The notes under the pieces are model-generated. The model was not told the DNA's origin. It was given only the letters and a program-made list of their open reading frames with translations, and made no database searches. Made by a program: the position numbers and the translations under genes. From positions 1 through 30,734 of the forward strand of contig JABJQI010000115.1 of NCBI GenBank assembly GCA_018663485.1: a DNA stretch of 30,734 nucleotides, in the 5' to 3' direction. Below, piece after piece: positions 1 to 6,177 of this stretch (positions are counted from its first letter, which is position 1; the number at the start of each line of letters is the position of its first letter). This DNA comes from Opitutia bacterium. Its GTDB lineage: Bacteria; Verrucomicrobiota; Verrucomicrobiia; Opitutales; Coraliomargaritaceae.

Positions 1-115
1 CGATCGCGGCGAGTGATATGGCGATCGCGCTCAAATAGACCGTCAGCTTAACACGCTGTTGGAGTTTGGTCGGTTTGACGTGTTTGCGCGCGATGTTAGT
101 GTAAAGATAACCCAT
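1..115 (-). CDS. Partial hypothetical protein (N-terminal 38 residues)
   Basis: An open frame on the minus strand starts with ATG at 115 and runs off the left edge without a stop. The visible residues begin MGYLYTNIARKHVKP, are Lys/Arg-rich at first, and then enter a hydrophobic stretch (VYLSAIAISLAA) that could be a membrane segment or signal anchor with a positive inside. No family can be named from 38 residues. It diverges from infA, with about 440 bases between them. Because only the N terminus is present, it could be a chance open frame, but the basic-then-hydrophobic pattern favours a real membrane protein. Confidence 0.45.
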   Translation of the reverse strand, partial: MGYLYTNIARKHVKPTKLQQRVKLTVYLSAIAISLAAI

Positions 116-161
116 CGATTGATTTAAAGTTTATGGCAGAGCTTCGAGCGCTGCAGAGAAA

Positions 162-326
162 ATGGCTACCAAAATAACTTTTTACGATGAGGCGCCTGAC
201 GTAGAATCACATTTAAGCCCAGCGACACCGAAAAAATGGCCGCCTTATAGCTTTAACCCTTTTATTCTTTTTGCTCTCGTTTACTACATCCCGCGAAGCG
301 GAGTGAATTTTTTCTGTGTCGTGTAA
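162..326 (+). CDS. Possible small hypothetical protein, 54 aa
   Basis: ATG at 162 opens a 54-codon frame ending in TAA at 324-326. The protein starts MATKITFYDEAPDVESH, continues with a Pro/Lys-rich linker (SPATPKKWPPY), and then has a short hydrophobic stretch (FNPFILFALVYYI). The composition is protein-like rather than the Cys/Trp/Arg-rich pattern of antisense frames, but the frame is short, has no clear ribosome binding site, and belongs to no family I recognise. It lies in the otherwise empty gap 116-555. It may be a small membrane protein, a remnant, or chance. Confidence 0.22.
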   Translation: MATKITFYDEAPDVESHLSPATPKKWPPYSFNPFILFALVYYIPRSGVNFFCVV

Positions 327-459
327 TGGCCTACGTTGCTCTGGGTTGGAAATAGGACGTTTGAGCTGTTGTTTACCGAATCTCAGATAAGCGCCTGTTA
401 TTTAAATGCGATGCCAAAAAGCCTGATGTACCTATACCATCATAGATACTGAACAAAAT

Positions 460-488
460 AAGCCGCGTGGGTGCCGGCTTGTTTTTTA
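460..488 (+). terminator. Hairpin with T-run, rho-independent terminator-like
   Basis: AAGCCG (460-465) and CGGCTT (475-480) form a perfect 6-bp stem around a 9-nt loop, followed by GTTTTTT. It points rightward, yet no clear gene ends just before it. It could end a transcript carrying the 54-aa frame at 162-326 or an unseen small RNA, or act as an attenuator/insulator ahead of infA. Confidence 0.45.
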
Positions 489-555
489 CCTACACAGAGA
501 GTCCTTGACTTTCGGTCTCAATCCGCTTCCCTCGCGAACTTATTATTGATCATTT

Positions 556-837
<282 letters not shown>

Positions 838-860
838 CCAGTTCGTTTAATTGATTTCGA

Positions 861-887
861 AAAGCACCGCGTGTCGGTGTTTTTTTG
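861..887 (+). terminator. Rho-independent terminator of infA
   Basis: CACCG (865-869) pairs with CGGTG (875-879) around CGTGT; flanking A and T residues extend the stem, and a run of seven T follows. It lies 24 bases after the infA stop. Confidence 0.8.
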
Positions 888-982
888 TGTCTGAGTGTCA
901 GCTTCTCGGGCCCAACAATGCGGGAGGAGATGCCTTAAATACCTAATTCAGCGTCTACGCTCTATTCACTGACGGAGCAAAG

Positions 983-1000
983 CGGAGATGGCGAAGCAAT
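983..1000 (+). repeat. Short dispersed motif, copy 1
   Basis: An 18-bp motif, CGGAGATGGCGAAGCAAT, in the gap between infA and cysK. A 16/18 match occurs at 18934-18951 and a shorter related form at 6162-6177, all in intergenic DNA. Its function is unknown. Confidence 0.3.
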
Positions 1001-1077
1001 GTGCGATCAATGCTTGCCTCATTATGTATTTGGGATGTGCTAATGTACTCATTCATTTAAACTCTTATTTATCAATT

Positions 1078-2040
1078 ATGAGCAGCAAATTATTTAACTC
1101 TATTATCGAAACGGTCGGCAATACACCACTAGTCAAAGTCAACAACACTGCTGCCGGTGTAAACGCAGACATCTACTTGAAATGTGAATTTTTCAATCCA
1201 CTTGCCAGCGTCAAAGATCGTATTGGTAAGGCGATGATTGAAGCAGGCGAGCGCGATGGTAGGATCGGTCCAGATAGCATCATCATCGAGCCGACTTCCG
1301 GTAATACCGGTATCGCACTGGCATTCGTTTGTGCGGCCAAGGGTTACAAGTTAATCCTGACCATGCCTGAGACGATGTCGGTCGAGCGCCGCGTACTGTT
1401 GCGTATGCTCGGTGCTGAGATCGTGCTGACGCCTGGGCCAAAGGGCATGGGTGGTGCCATCGCACGCGCCGGGGAGTTAGTCGAAGAATACGGTGAAAAG
1501 GCCTATATGCCACAACAATTTGAAAATCCTGCTAATCCTGAAGCGCACCGCCAGACGACTGCAGAAGAGATTTGGGAGGCAACCGACGGCAAGATTGATG
1601 CATTCGTTGCCGGTGTCGGTACTGGTGGCACCATCACTGGTGTCTCTGAAGTGATCAAGTTGCGCAAGGAGCTTTACACGGTCGCCGTTGAGCCTGAAGC
1701 GAGCCCGGTTCTATCTGGGGGTGCACCTGGTCCGCACAAGATTCAAGGCATTGGCGCAGGCTTCATTCCTAAGAATTGTAATGTCGATATTATCGACGAC
1801 GTAATCAAGGTTTCTAATGATGATGCATTTGCCACGGCGCAAGCGTTGGCAGAGCAGGACGGCATTCTCGGCGGTATTTCCACGGGCGCGAATGTGTGGG
1901 CTGCGATGGAGCTTGCCAAGCGTCCTGAGATGGCAGGCAAAACAATCGTGACTATTGGCTGCAGCTTCGGCGAACGCTACCTTAGCACTCCGCTGGCTGA
2001 AAAGGCTCGCGCAGAGATGATGACTGCGACTGCGAGCTAA
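1078..2040 (+). CDS. cysK: Cysteine synthase (O-acetylserine sulfhydrylase)
   Basis: This cytoplasmic PLP enzyme makes cysteine from O-acetylserine and sulfide. The 320-residue product has the Schiff-base lysine in SVKDR (K46), the substrate loop TSGNTG (73-78), the PLP-phosphate loop GTGGTITG (near 178) and the QFENPANPEAH segment typical of CysK rather than cystathionine beta-synthase. The frame is open further upstream (from 988), but the family N terminus (KLFNSIIETVGNTPLVKV) fits the ATG at 1078, and the 30 extra residues look like untranslated leader. No Shine-Dalgarno motif precedes it; the leader is AT-rich and ends ATCAATT-ATG. It has its own terminator. No serine acetyltransferase gene lies nearby. 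CysK and CysM cannot be fully separated by eye, but CysK fits better. Confidence 0.95.
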   Translation: MSSKLFNSIIETVGNTPLVKVNNTAAGVNADIYLKCEFFNPLASVKDRIGKAMIEAGERDGRIGPDSIIIEPTSGNTGIALAFVCAAKGYKLILTMPETMSVERRVLLRMLGAEIVLTPGPKGMGGAIARAGELVEEYGEKAYMPQQFENPANPEAHRQTTAEEIWEATDGKIDAFVAGVGTGGTITGVSEVIKLRKELYTVAVEPEASPVLSGGAPGPHKIQGIGAGFIPKNCNVDIIDDVIKVSNDDAFATAQALAEQDGILGGISTGANVWAAMELAKRPEMAGKTIVTIGCSFGERYLSTPLAEKARAEMMTATAS

Positions 2041-2067
2041 GCGTTCGGTCCAATCACTTAAGAATAT

Positions 2068-2101
2068 AAGCCTCGGCCAGCAATGGTCGGGGCTTTTTTT
2101 T
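2068..2101 (+). terminator. Rho-independent terminator of cysK
   Basis: AAGCCTCGGCC pairs imperfectly with GGTCGGGGCTT around AGCAAT, followed by eight T (2094-2101). The T-run abuts the end of the palindromic element at 2102. Confidence 0.85.
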
Positions 2102-2351
2102 GGTTCATCGTCATTTACTGGGAAAATACCACTCTGAGCCTAATGTGGCGGCTATTCTGTTGGGGAGGGTCGACCTCCGTGTCGACCGCCAGCAGTTTAG
2201 AAATAATATGAAAATCCAAGATTCTCTATGCGCTGTTAGTCGTGTCAGCCACTCCTGCATCGGTACCGGACGACACGGAGGTCGTCCCTCCCAAGAGCCA
2301 GAAGCAAAGCCACCGTCCATCTATGCCTTTCCCGCGAATCGACGATGAACC
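2102..2351. repeat. MITE-like 250-bp element with nested inverted repeats
   Basis: The ends are a perfect 11-bp inverted repeat: GGTTCATCGTC (2102-2112) and GACGATGAACC (2341-2351). A second, near-perfect inverted repeat of 26-27 bp lies inside at 2160-2186 and 2269-2294 (core CGACCTCCGTGTCG), almost symmetrically 58 and 57 bp from the ends. The sequence between outer and inner arms also matches weakly in inverted orientation. T-runs flank it on both sides (2094-2101 and 2352-2358), and TTTTTTTGGTTCAT is directly repeated at both edges. It encodes no convincing protein. The structure suggests a non-autonomous mobile element or a long REP-type hairpin inserted at the cysK terminator. Confidence 0.6.
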
Positions 2352-2365
2352 TTTTTTTGGTTCAT
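2345..2365. repeat. Perfect hairpin at the right edge of the element
   Basis: ATGAACC (2345-2351) and GGTTCAT (2359-2365) form a perfect 7-bp stem with a loop of seven T. Its left arm is the terminal repeat of the 250-bp element, so the sequence may reflect target choice or a second, truncated element end. Confidence 0.45.
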
Positions 2366-2374
2366 GTTTAATTA

Positions 2375-2422
2375 GCCGGAGGCCGACTGGCCCTCCTTCG
2401 TAGAGGTGGACGAGTCGCCCAC
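2375..2422. repeat. Two adjacent small palindromes (REP-like)
   Basis: GGAGG (2378-2382) pairs with CCTCC (2392-2396), and 2406-2422 forms GTGG-a-CGA-g-TCG-c-CCAC, symmetric apart from one mismatch. The GC-rich hairpins stand in AT-richer surroundings between cysK and rsmI. They resemble short dispersed palindromes, but no second copy was seen in this window. Confidence 0.35.
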
Positions 2423-2535
2423 ACTCCGATCGCGGTTTATTATACTCGTAGAGTGCAATGGCTCTAGCTAGCAGGGCTGCAGGGTCTTCGTTGCCTCTCA
2501 GTTAAAGCGGTCTGCGCGAATCGACGGTGAGCCTT

Positions 2536-2643
2536 GTGGGTGGCTACGCTCAGTCGTTGCCACCTAAATTCAGCGGGGGGCCGATGTGTACATATGTAAA
2601 TGACCGCATTGGCTCGGAAAGTGTCGCTCAGCTCGTAACCCTC
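2536..2643 (-). repeat. Dispersed ~100-bp repeat, copy A
   Basis: Read on the minus strand, this shares blocks with 10407-10508 in the same order: GAGGG, AGCGACA, CGAGCCAAT, GTCATTT and a GCAACGAC-GAGCGT-GCC block. The two copies have diverged between the blocks. Both lie in gene-free DNA and neither holds a credible coding frame. Rest of this gap (2423-2535, 2644-2658): nothing further recognised. Confidence 0.5.
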
Positions 2644-2658
2644 CATGGATTGGCGAAG

Positions 2659-3357
2659 TTACAGTTCGAACCCAGCCTTGGCGATACAGACGACGAATTC
2701 GCCTTTTTGGCTTCCTTTGGCAATGCGGTCGCGCACTTCGCCGGCTGGCCCTGTGTGCACGGTTTCGTGGAGCTTAGTCAGCTCGCGGCAGACACTGATG
2801 CAGCGGTCAGGGCCTAGGGTGGTTACTAGGTCGTTGAGGAACTTGCCGATGCGGTGGCAGGATTCGTAGATGATAAGGGTATATTCAGAGTTTTGCTGTG
2901 CATCAAAGAAACGTTTGCGCGCGGCGCTCTTAGGGGCTAGGAAGCCGACGTAGAGGAATGCATCGCTTGGAAGCCCAGAGAGTGACAGGGCGGTAATTAC
3001 GGCGCTAACGCCAGGCGCCGTAGTGACTTTAAGCCCGCGTTTGCGACACTCGCGGACAAGACGAAATCCAGGGTCGCTAATGGCGGGCGTGCCGGCGTCG
3101 GCGATCAGTGCGATATTTTCGCCCGCTTGCATACGGTCGGCGATTTCGTTCGCCATGTAGTTTTCGTTTTGCTCGCGGTAGGAGATCAGTTTGCCGCTGT
3201 TCTCGATGTTGAGTTTACTGAGCAGCTTGCCAGTGACGCGGGTGTCTTCGCAAGCAATGTGAGTAGCGGCGCTGAGCACTTCGATGGCGCGTGGAGTGAT
3301 GTCGGATAGATTTCCAATCGGTGCGGCTACGAGTGTAAGGGTTCCTGAGTCTGACAT
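2659..3357 (-). CDS. rsmI: 16S rRNA (cytidine-1402-2'-O)-methyltransferase RsmI
   Basis: RsmI uses S-adenosylmethionine to 2'-O-methylate C1402 in the decoding centre of 16S rRNA. The 232-residue product has the tetrapyrrole-methylase-like fold signatures of the family: LVAAPIGNLSDITPRAIEVL at the start, CEDTRVTGKLL near 36-46, ALIADAGTPAISDPG near 84-98, APGVSAVITALSLSGLP near 114-130 and VGFLAPKS. It lacks the C-terminal helical extension of longer homologues (E. coli RsmI is about 286 aa). The ATG at 3357 is the family start; there is no Shine-Dalgarno motif. A terminator at 3395-3430 separates it from the upstream minus-strand genes, so it probably has its own promoter in 3358-3394. Confidence 0.93.
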   Translation of the reverse strand: MSDSGTLTLVAAPIGNLSDITPRAIEVLSAATHIACEDTRVTGKLLSKLNIENSGKLISYREQNENYMANEIADRMQAGENIALIADAGTPAISDPGFRLVRECRKRGLKVTTAPGVSAVITALSLSGLPSDAFLYVGFLAPKSAARKRFFDAQQNSEYTLIIYESCHRIGKFLNDLVTTLGPDRCISVCRELTKLHETVHTGPAGEVRDRIAKGSQKGEFVVCIAKAGFEL

Positions 3358-3394
3358 ATCGAATACGACTGTATTTAGGTTGGTGTGAATGTCA

Positions 3395-3430
3395 CAAAAA
3401 AAGCGCCTTCATGTTTTCACGAAGGCGCTG
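3395..3430 (-). terminator. Rho-independent terminator, probably bidirectional
   Basis: AGCGCCTTC (3402-3410) and GAAGGCGCT (3421-3429) form a perfect 9-bp stem with a 10-nt loop. Seven A on the left (3396-3402) give the T-run for minus-strand transcripts coming from the lipoprotein gene; seven T follow on the right. Confidence 0.85.
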
Positions 3431-3459
3431 GTTTTTTTCAAAGTATTGATTGATTGGCT

Positions 3460-3606
3460 TTAACCGCCGAAACCGGGGACGCCACCTTCCCAGTCTGCTG
3501 GACGAGACCAAGGCAGTTCTTGGTCGTCGGGATTAGTGTCGAAGCAGCCACTGGTGGCTAGCGTGCAGCATGACAGTGCGAAGATTAGAAGCAGGCGGGT
3601 GATCAT
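3460..3606 (-). CDS. Small putative lipoprotein, 48 aa
   Basis: ATG (complement of 3604-3606) opens a 48-codon frame ending in TAA at 3460-3462. MITRLLLIFALSCCTLATSG followed by Cys21 is a convincing lipoprotein signal: a basic start, a hydrophobic core and a lipobox-like ATSG-C. The mature part is very short and acidic, then aromatic: FDTNPDDQELPWSRPADW and EGGVPGFGG at the end. I recall similar LPWSRP-x-W-EG tails in small verrucomicrobial lipoproteins, but that is from memory and unverified. It lies 25 bases after the coiled-coil gene and directly before a terminator, so it is probably last in an operon with pgi. Function unknown; likely anchored in the cell envelope. Confidence 0.65.
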   Translation of the reverse strand: MITRLLLIFALSCCTLATSGCFDTNPDDQELPWSRPADWEGGVPGFGG

Positions 3607-3631
3607 AATGTATCAGCGAGGTTTATAAGAA

Positions 3632-4468
3632 TTAGAACATTACCTTGATGGTATCGCCCTTGGAAAGTCCGCGGAGCGATGTGCCCGGTAAGATGTCGGC
3701 AACAGCGAGCTGCTCGGTGACTTGGGTGATGCGAATCTTACCCAGTGCTTTCAAGTCTTGGATCAATGTGATTTGCGAACCGGCCGATAGGCCGAGCTCT
3801 GGAGACGCATTGAGAATAATGATGCCGTCAGCTGTGCTGATTGAGGCGACAGTTGTTGCGTCGCCGATCGATGCCGGTTGAACGGCTGCTGCACCATTGG
3901 GGGTGAAGCCGAATTTGTAGCCAGCCTGCTCTGTAGTGGTGCCAGCAGCAGATTTTTGGCTAGTGCTGATAGGCTTAGTTGCTTCAGCCGCCATGAGCTC
4001 TTGCTTGAGTGTCTCGTTGGATTTAGCAAGCTCTTCGATGCGCTCATTGAGCTGTGCTAGCTCTGCTTCTTTACTGGCTGAGGCTAAGCTTTCTTCGGTC
4101 TTGACTAGATCGGTGCGTAGGCGAGTTGCGACACTTTCCAGCTCGGAGATGGTATTTTTCGTTTCTTTGAGTTGCTGTTGCGTGCGGGTGACTTCCTGTC
4201 GAGCAGTATACATTTCGGAGCGGATCGACTCGAGCTTACCTTTGGTGTCGGCGAGTGATTGGCGCTCGGTAGAGAGCTGCTTACCAAGCGAGGTGATCTT
4301 GCTGTTCGCAGTTTCTAATTCACTTTGAGTGGCTTGAGTCAATGCTTGAGCTTGTTCGAGCGACGTTTGCTTTTCAGCGAGTTTCCCCTTGGAGGTGAAG
4401 AACAGAACGACTGCTGCAGCTGACGCGAGAATCGCTACGATTCGAAGAATGAGTGATAGATTTTTCAT
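3632..4468 (-). CDS. Membrane-anchored coiled-coil protein with C-terminal beta-rich domain
   Basis: The 278-residue protein starts with a signal anchor (about residues 5-25, LILRIVAILASAAAVVLFF), followed by a long heptad-like coiled coil rich in Gln, Glu, Lys and Ser (about 30-160). A low-complexity linker and a compact C-terminal domain (about 205-278) follow, the latter starting SISTADGIIILNASPELG. That last segment (GLSAGSQITLIQ, LGKIRITQVTEQLAVADILPG, LSKGDTIKV) resembles the small beta-barrel modules found at the ends of FlgT-like and other envelope proteins, but I cannot name a family. It is probably periplasmic and cell-envelope associated. It starts 35 bases after pgi and ends 25 bases before the small lipoprotein gene, suggesting one transcript. 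No Shine-Dalgarno motif. Confidence 0.8.
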   Translation of the reverse strand: MKNLSLILRIVAILASAAAVVLFFTSKGKLAEKQTSLEQAQALTQATQSELETANSKITSLGKQLSTERQSLADTKGKLESIRSEMYTARQEVTRTQQQLKETKNTISELESVATRLRTDLVKTEESLASASKEAELAQLNERIEELAKSNETLKQELMAAEATKPISTSQKSAAGTTTEQAGYKFGFTPNGAAAVQPASIGDATTVASISTADGIIILNASPELGLSAGSQITLIQDLKALGKIRITQVTEQLAVADILPGTSLRGLSKGDTIKVMF

Positions 4469-4503
4469 TTATGGTGTCTGGGGATAATATCGATTAAGGC
4501 AGC

Positions 4504-6078
4504 CTAAACTGCGCAAAATGCGGTTTCGTGGATAGGGGTCTTGGTGTTTGCACTGATGCCACGATTGTTTGCTGCCAATCGAAGGAGTAACTTAAATATC
4601 AATTCGCTTTGTGGTTCAAGACCCAACTTCGCTGCAATCACAGCTGCAGTTTGAGCGTTGCTGCCATTGGCGTTGACCTCCGCAACGACTTTTTGCTCGA
4701 TTTCCAAGACCGTGGCTGCGGCCGCTTTGCCTGCTTCAACACCTGGCTGGTGGTAGGCGTTGATGTTGACAAGGCTCGCGTAGAGGCCGACGGCGCGTTC
4801 GAATAGGGCGATGAGTTGGCCGACTGCTTCGGGTGTGACCTCTGTGATGGTGATGGTGATGGATTGGCGACCATTGTCATACAATGCATCACGGGTACCG
4901 AGGAAGAAGCCTTGCAGGAAGTCGCCGCTAGTAAAGCCGGGTTCGACTTCGATCGAGTCGCCGTCGCGATCTTTGAGCACTTCGATGAAGGTGGCGAAGA
5001 AGTTGTCCACACCTTCGCGGAGTTGCTGCACGTAAGCGTGTTGGTCAGTGGAACCTTTGTTGCCATAAACGGCGATGCCTTGATGCACGATCTTGCCATC
5101 GAGATCTTCTTCTTTACCGAGCGACTCCATGACGAGCTGCTGCAAGTATTTGGAAAAAAGCATGAGGCGATCCTTGTAAGGCAAGACGACCATGTCCTTC
5201 GCGCCCTTGCCGTCGGTGGCGAAATACCACATGAGCGCGAGTAGGGCTGCAGGGTTTTTAGTGGTGTCGGTCGAACGTGTGGCGATGTCCATCGCTTTTG
5301 CGCCAGCCAGCATACGGTCGATGTCGAGGCCTTGAATGGCAGCAGGGAAGAGGCCCACCGCTGCGAGTTCGGAGGTGCGGCCACCGACCCAGTCCCACAT
5401 CGGCAAGAAGTCGAGCCAATTGTTTTCTTTCGAGATTTTGTGTAGCTTACTGCCTTCGCCAGTGATGGCGATGGCGTGTTCGGCAAAGCTGAGGCCGGCG
5501 ATACGATAAGCGGTCTCGGCTTCGAGCATGCCGTTGCGTGTCTCGGGTGTGCCGCCAGATTTGGAAATGACTACTGCGAGTGTTTCGCCGAGTTGGCCGT
5601 CGAGCGCTTCGAGGGTGCGGTCGAGACCATTCGGGTCGGTGTTGTCGAAAAAGAACAGCTTAATCTTATCGGTCTTCGGGCCACCGAGCGCGTCTGAGAC
5701 GAATTGCGGTCCGAGTGCCGAGCCGCCGATGCCAATCACGAGTAGGTTTTTGAAGCTGCCGTTGGCACCTCTTAGTACGCCGTTATGTACGTCCGCGGCA
5801 ATCAGCTTGATTTTGCCGAGGCAGGCTTCGATCTCAGCGCCGATCTCAGCGTTGGGTGCTAGTGCGGCATGACGCAACCAGTAGTGGCCCACCATGCGAC
5901 CTTCGTCTGGATTCGAGATCGCGCCCGCTTCAAGCGCATGCATTGCGCTGAATGAGGCCTGCATGCGTGGCTCCATTTCCGATAAAAAAGTATCACTGAA
6001 GTCGATCCGGCTGATATCGATCGCGAAATCGAGCTCGTTAAGATTAAGATAGTGTTGTTTAAATCGTTCCCAAGACAT
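4504..6078 (-). CDS. pgi: Glucose-6-phosphate isomerase
   Basis: Interconverts glucose-6-phosphate and fructose-6-phosphate in glycolysis and gluconeogenesis. The 524-residue product shows the two SIS domains: GIGGSALGPQFVSDALGG, then the sugar-phosphate loop VISKSGGTPETRNGM, then WDWVGGRTSELAAVGL in place of the common GGRYS signature. GSTDQHAYVQQLREG carries the catalytic histidine, and NAYHQPGVEAGK corresponds to the QWGVELGK lysine region. Length and sequence fit the long bacterial PGI branch seen in cyanobacteria and relatives. It is followed closely by the coiled-coil and lipoprotein genes. The AT-rich leader ending ACACATT-ATG has no Shine-Dalgarno motif. The C terminus (TKTPIHETAFCAV) is slightly extended. 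Confidence 0.95.
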   Translation of the reverse strand: MSWERFKQHYLNLNELDFAIDISRIDFSDTFLSEMEPRMQASFSAMHALEAGAISNPDEGRMVGHYWLRHAALAPNAEIGAEIEACLGKIKLIAADVHNGVLRGANGSFKNLLVIGIGGSALGPQFVSDALGGPKTDKIKLFFFDNTDPNGLDRTLEALDGQLGETLAVVISKSGGTPETRNGMLEAETAYRIAGLSFAEHAIAITGEGSKLHKISKENNWLDFLPMWDWVGGRTSELAAVGLFPAAIQGLDIDRMLAGAKAMDIATRSTDTTKNPAALLALMWYFATDGKGAKDMVVLPYKDRLMLFSKYLQQLVMESLGKEEDLDGKIVHQGIAVYGNKGSTDQHAYVQQLREGVDNFFATFIEVLKDRDGDSIEVEPGFTSGDFLQGFFLGTRDALYDNGRQSITITITEVTPEAVGQLIALFERAVGLYASLVNINAYHQPGVEAGKAAAATVLEIEQKVVAEVNANGSNAQTAAVIAAKLGLEPQSELIFKLLLRLAANNRGISANTKTPIHETAFCAV

Positions 6079-6114
6079 AATGTGTGTAAATTAAAATTAA
6101 GAGTTAGCTAGTTC

Positions 6115-6149
6115 TCAGTTGTCTGGTTATCCGTTCTGCTGACAACTGA
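6115..6149 (-). terminator. Hairpin between ilvD and pgi
   Basis: TCAGTTGTC (6115-6123) and GACAACTGA (6141-6149) form a perfect 9-bp stem with a 17-nt loop. On the minus strand a weak T-rich tail follows about 25 bases later, so it is a possible weak terminator of ilvD or a leader structure for pgi rather than a textbook terminator. Confidence 0.4.
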
Positions 6150-6161
6150 AAACTGAAGCAC

Positions 6162-6177
6162 TGGATGGCGAAGCCAT
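6162..6177 (+). repeat. Short dispersed motif, diverged copy
   Basis: TGGATGGCGAAGCCAT is related to the motifs at 983-1000 and 18934-18951. It overlaps the ilvD stop codon by one base. Confidence 0.2.

Noticed and set aside
2100..2348. Overlapping 82-aa and 69-aa frames on opposite strands
   Set aside because: Both are produced by the inverted-repeat element; the similar openness of both strands reflects its palindromic nature.
2661..2690. GTTCGAACC-like string resembling a tRNA T-arm
   Set aside because: It falls within the last codons of rsmI and no cloverleaf can be built around it.
4638..5486. 282-aa open frame on the minus strand inside pgi
   Set aside because: It is a Ser/Thr/Pro-rich alternative frame of the well-supported pgi gene; no independent start signal or domain.
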